Source: Litorivicinus sp. (lineage in GTDB: Bacteria; Pseudomonadota; Gammaproteobacteria; Pseudomonadales; Litorivicinaceae). Taken from it: a stretch of 8,509 bases of DNA. Numbering within the stretch: position 1 is the first letter of the stretch; every line of letters starts with the position of its first letter. Where the stretch lies: contig JAGYIK010000046.1 in the NCBI GenBank assembly GCA_018402605.1, positions 1 to 8,509 of the forward strand, written 5' to 3'. Position numbers and translations under genes: made by a program. Below, in pieces: positions 6,510 to 8,509 of this stretch. Under the pieces are notes generated by a model, which saw only the letters and a list, made by a program, of their open reading frames with translations, made no database searches and was not told the origin of the DNA.

Positions 6510-7175
6510 ATGCAATTACAACGCGCAGACCTTGTAGATCAGGTCTACAGTCGAATCAAGGAGGCCATTCTCAGTGGTGACCTCGAACCCCTTGTGCCCC
6601 TGAAACAAGAAGAGCTGGCTGAAACGCTCGGGGTGAGTCGACAGCCGATTAGCCACGCACTCATGCTCCTCGAACATGATGGACTGTTAGTCGACCATGG
6701 AAAAAAAGGCAAGATGGTGGCGCCTATCGACCCAGATCAACTCCTGTCGCTGTATCAAGTGCGCAGCGCCATCGATAGCTTGGCCGCGCGCCTCGCAGCC
6801 GCGCGCATCACATCAGAAGGTGCAGAACAACTCCGTCACATCATCAAAACGGGCCGCGATGCCGAGAAGCGCGGTGACGTGACTGCTCTCGCTCGCGCCG
6901 ACATCCAATTTCATCGACAGCTCTACACCTTGTCTGGAAACTCAGAAATCGCGCGTGTAGCAGACACCAGTTGGACCCATATGGTGCGCTCCATGCATCG
7001 GGTTCTGGAAGATCCATTGCTGTATACACATATTTGGGATGAACACTCACAGATCGCTGAGGCCATCATCCAACACGAGCCTGATCGTGCCGCCCAGTTG
7101 TCGGCCTATCATGCAGAGTCCAGCGGACAGGCGACCTATCAACGGCTCACCACCCGCTCTGAGCACACACAATAA
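6510..7175 (+). CDS. GntR-family transcriptional regulator, FadR subfamily with FCD domain
   Basis: A 221-residue regulator. The N-terminal winged helix-turn-helix spans about residues 6-72: ADLVDQVYSRIKEAILSGDL, then LKQEELAETLGVSRQPISHAL and the wing up to KKGKMVAPI. The C-terminal all-helical FCD domain spans about 77-210 and keeps the metal- and ligand-binding set: D131 and H135 in ARADIQFHRQLY, H179 in WDEHSQIAEAI, and H201 in SAYHAE. In this subfamily these residues hold a divalent metal that helps bind a carboxylate effector, so a small organic or amino acid is the likely inducer. It is the first gene of an operon, with the dioxygenase starting 23 bases after its stop. A promoter and a palindromic operator lie directly upstream, pointing to self-repression. 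The Shine-Dalgarno sequence is weak (GAAGA-like). PdhR and LldR are relatives, but I see no reason to name it as either. Confidence 0.94.
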   Translation: MQLQRADLVDQVYSRIKEAILSGDLEPLVPLKQEELAETLGVSRQPISHALMLLEHDGLLVDHGKKGKMVAPIDPDQLLSLYQVRSAIDSLAARLAAARITSEGAEQLRHIIKTGRDAEKRGDVTALARADIQFHRQLYTLSGNSEIARVADTSWTHMVRSMHRVLEDPLLYTHIWDEHSQIAEAIIQHEPDRAAQLSAYHAESSGQATYQRLTTRSEHTQ

Positions 7176-7187
7176 CAATCCCGAGAC

Positions 7188-7192
7188 AGGAG
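7188..7192 (+). promoter_or_regulatory. Ribosome binding site of the dioxygenase gene
   Basis: AGGAG with a 6-base spacer before the ATG at 7199, in the 23-base gap after the GntR stop. It is much stronger than the GntR site, so the enzyme is probably made in larger amount than the regulator from the same transcript. Confidence 0.7.
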
Positions 7193-7198
7193 AAACCT

Positions 7199-7990
7199 AT
7201 GCAACTCACAGAGGCACAACTCAATCAATATGATCGCGACGGCTATCTGTTCTTCCCAAGCCTATTCACTCCAGACGAGGCGGCTTATCTGAAGGGCGAA
7301 GCAGAAAAAATTTATCAAGAAGACCGTGAAGAAGTCTGGCGCGAATCCAACGGTGTGGCCCGGACTGCCTTTGCAGCGCACACCTACAACGAGGGGTTCC
7401 GCCGCCTCGGTGCACACCCACGCATGATAGAGCCTGTGTCACAACTACTCGATGGCGATCTGTACATGCACCAATTTAAGGTTAACGCCAAAGCTGCATT
7501 TGACGGCGAAGTATGGCAGTGGCACCAAGATTATGGCACCTGGAAACGTGATGACGAGATGCCTGAGCCACGTGCAATGAACATCGCTGTGTTCCTTGAT
7601 GATGTCACTGCAGCCAACGGCCCACTGCTCTTCATACCAGGAAGTCACAAGGTCGGCGTCGTTGAAGCAGGCCATGACCTCGAGACAACAAGTTACCCAC
7701 TGTGGACCCTAGACCGGGCCAAAGTCACCGAGTTGGCCGAGCGCGGGGGATGTGTGGCCCCCACCGGCCCTGCAGGCAGTATGTTGATGTTTTCATCACT
7801 CTTAGTGCATGCCAGCCCACCGAATATCTCACCTTTTGGCCGGATCATCGTGTACTTATCGCTGTGTCACGTGGATAACCATATTCGGGCGTTTAACCGA
7901 AAGGAATGGATCGCGCATCGCGACTTCACACCGATCAAACCGTTGTCTGATGATTGCTTGAGTGATCTTGCAGCAAGCCGCGCCGCGTAA
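7199..7990 (+). CDS. PhyH-family Fe(II)/2-oxoglutarate dioxygenase, EctD-like
   Basis: A 263-residue cytoplasmic oxygenase that should hydroxylate a small substrate while converting 2-oxoglutarate to succinate and CO2. The iron triad is visible as H109 and D111 in WQWHQDYGTW and H204 in LLVHASPPN. R215 in SPFGRIIVY should bind the 2-oxoglutarate carboxylate, and Q92 and N96 in HQFKVNAKAA sit where EctD has cofactor-binding residues. The ordered blocks WHxDxxTWxxxDxMPxPRA, NGPLLFIPGSHK and VAPTGPAG closely follow ectoine hydroxylase (EctD). However, the protein is shorter than typical EctD (about 300 residues), its signature differs at two or three positions from EctD as I remember it, and no ectoine biosynthesis genes are present. 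I therefore call it EctD-like and leave the substrate open. It lies between the GntR gene and the COG4091-type gene, whose ribosome binding site overlaps its stop codon. Confidence 0.92.
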   Translation: MQLTEAQLNQYDRDGYLFFPSLFTPDEAAYLKGEAEKIYQEDREEVWRESNGVARTAFAAHTYNEGFRRLGAHPRMIEPVSQLLDGDLYMHQFKVNAKAAFDGEVWQWHQDYGTWKRDDEMPEPRAMNIAVFLDDVTAANGPLLFIPGSHKVGVVEAGHDLETTSYPLWTLDRAKVTELAERGGCVAPTGPAGSMLMFSSLLVHASPPNISPFGRIIVYLSLCHVDNHIRAFNRKEWIAHRDFTPIKPLSDDCLSDLAASRAA

Positions 7991-7993
7991 GGA
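7989..7993 (+). promoter_or_regulatory. Ribosome binding site overlapping the dioxygenase stop codon
   Basis: AAGGA includes the last two bases of the dioxygenase TAA stop and precedes the ATG at 8000 by 6 bases. This arrangement implies coupled translation of the two enzymes and supports a joint function. Confidence 0.7.
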
Positions 7994-7999
7994 TCCCTC

Positions 8000-8509
8000 A
8001 TGTACATCTATCACGACCTGTTAGCCCGAGCCGACCGCCCTGTGCGCGTTGGCCTCATCGGTGCTGGCAAATTCGGCTCAATGTTTTTAAGCCAGGTGCC
8101 GACCACACCAAATATGGTGGTTGCGGGCATCGCCGATCTCGATATCGAGCGCGCAAAATCCACCTGTCGAAGCGTTGGTTGGAGCGATGCCTATCTGTCC
8201 GGCACTGCATTTTATGATAACGCCGCTGCAATGATGGATGCCTGCGCACCTGATGTGGTGGTTGAAGCCACGGGTAATCCATTGGTCGGCATCTCCCATG
8301 CTCGCCAAGCCATTGCGCGTGGTATCCATATTGTCATGGTCAATGTCGAAGCTGACGTGCTCGCCGGCGGATTTCTCGCTGAAGAAGCCCGACAAGCCGG
8401 TGTCGTGTACTCAATGGCCTATGGCGACCAACCCGCACTGACCATTGAGCTGGTGGAATGGGCTCGAAGTTGTGGCTTCGATGTCGTCGCAGCCGGTAAA
8501 GGGACCAAA
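8000..8509 (+). CDS. COG4091-type NAD(P)-dependent oxidoreductase, homoserine-dehydrogenase-like, partial (N-terminal 170 residues)
   Basis: The 5' end of a gene cut by the right edge. The N-terminal Rossmann fold is clear: VRVGLIGAGKFG with the GxGxxG glycines at 21, 23 and 26, then IADLD with an acidic D46 at the end of strand two, which favours NAD over NADP. VVEATGNP (87-94) and the stretch HIVMVNVEADVLAG (110-123) follow. VYSMAYGDQPALTIELVEWA (136-155) and AAGKGTK at the edge are, as I recall, characteristic of the 'predicted homoserine dehydrogenase with C-terminal SAF domain' group (COG4091), usually about 430-450 residues; the SAF part would lie outside the window. These proteins are poorly characterised and most are probably not true homoserine dehydrogenases. 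Its start is fixed by AAGGA overlapping the stop of the dioxygenase, so it probably acts on the same pathway. Confidence 0.88.
   Translation, partial: MYIYHDLLARADRPVRVGLIGAGKFGSMFLSQVPTTPNMVVAGIADLDIERAKSTCRSVGWSDAYLSGTAFYDNAAAMMDACAPDVVVEATGNPLVGISHARQAIARGIHIVMVNVEADVLAGGFLAEEARQAGVVYSMAYGDQPALTIELVEWARSCGFDVVAAGKGTK

Noticed and set aside
7199..7990. Naming the dioxygenase ectD
   Set aside because: Shorter than typical EctD, signature substitutions, and no ectABC genes in the window; the evidence supports only EctD-like.

Overview
This is a bacterial chromosomal window with a dense, bacteria-style layout and GC content a little above half (by eye). The homodimeric AceE-type E1 subunit, the LeuE-like exporter and the YadS-type channel all read as gammaproteobacterial. 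I cannot name the genus, and the assignment to Gammaproteobacteria is an inference. I see no tRNA, rRNA, CRISPR array, insertion sequence or phage gene.

Layout. (1) Bases 1-1149, minus strand: a two-gene unit with a YadS/UPF0126 (TRIC-like) membrane protein followed by an EamA/DMT transporter that runs off the left edge. (2) Bases 1284-1928, plus strand: a LysE/LeuE-type amino-acid exporter, divergent from the first unit. (3) Bases 1934-3103 and 3173-3628, minus strand: an MFS transporter downstream of an Lrp/AsnC regulator. The MFS gene converges on the exporter with only a few bases between them. (4) Bases 3769-6435, plus strand: a full-length 888-residue AceE-family thiamine-diphosphate E1 subunit, divergent from the lrp-type gene across a 140-base intergenic region that carries an A/T-rich inverted repeat. 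(5) Bases 6510 to the right edge, plus strand: a tight operon of a GntR/FCD regulator, a PhyH (EctD-like) Fe(II)/2-oxoglutarate dioxygenase and a COG4091-type homoserine-dehydrogenase-like oxidoreductase that is cut by the right edge. A promoter and a near-perfect 24-bp palindrome precede it.

How the genes may work together. The pair 'Lrp-type regulator divergent from a lone AceE paralogue' recalls the mdeR-mdeAB locus of Pseudomonas putida. There MdeR regulates methionine gamma-lyase (MdeA) and MdeB, an AceE-like E1 for 2-oxobutyrate. Here no mdeA and no E2/E3 genes are present, so the E1 would have to borrow E2/E3 from elsewhere. A 2-oxobutyrate-like substrate is a hypothesis. The nearby amino-acid exporter and MFS carrier fit an amino-acid or 2-oxoacid theme.

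The GntR-dioxygenase-oxidoreductase operon looks like an inducible, self-regulated small-molecule catabolic module. Its substrate cannot be read from the sequence. It is the least explained part of the window.
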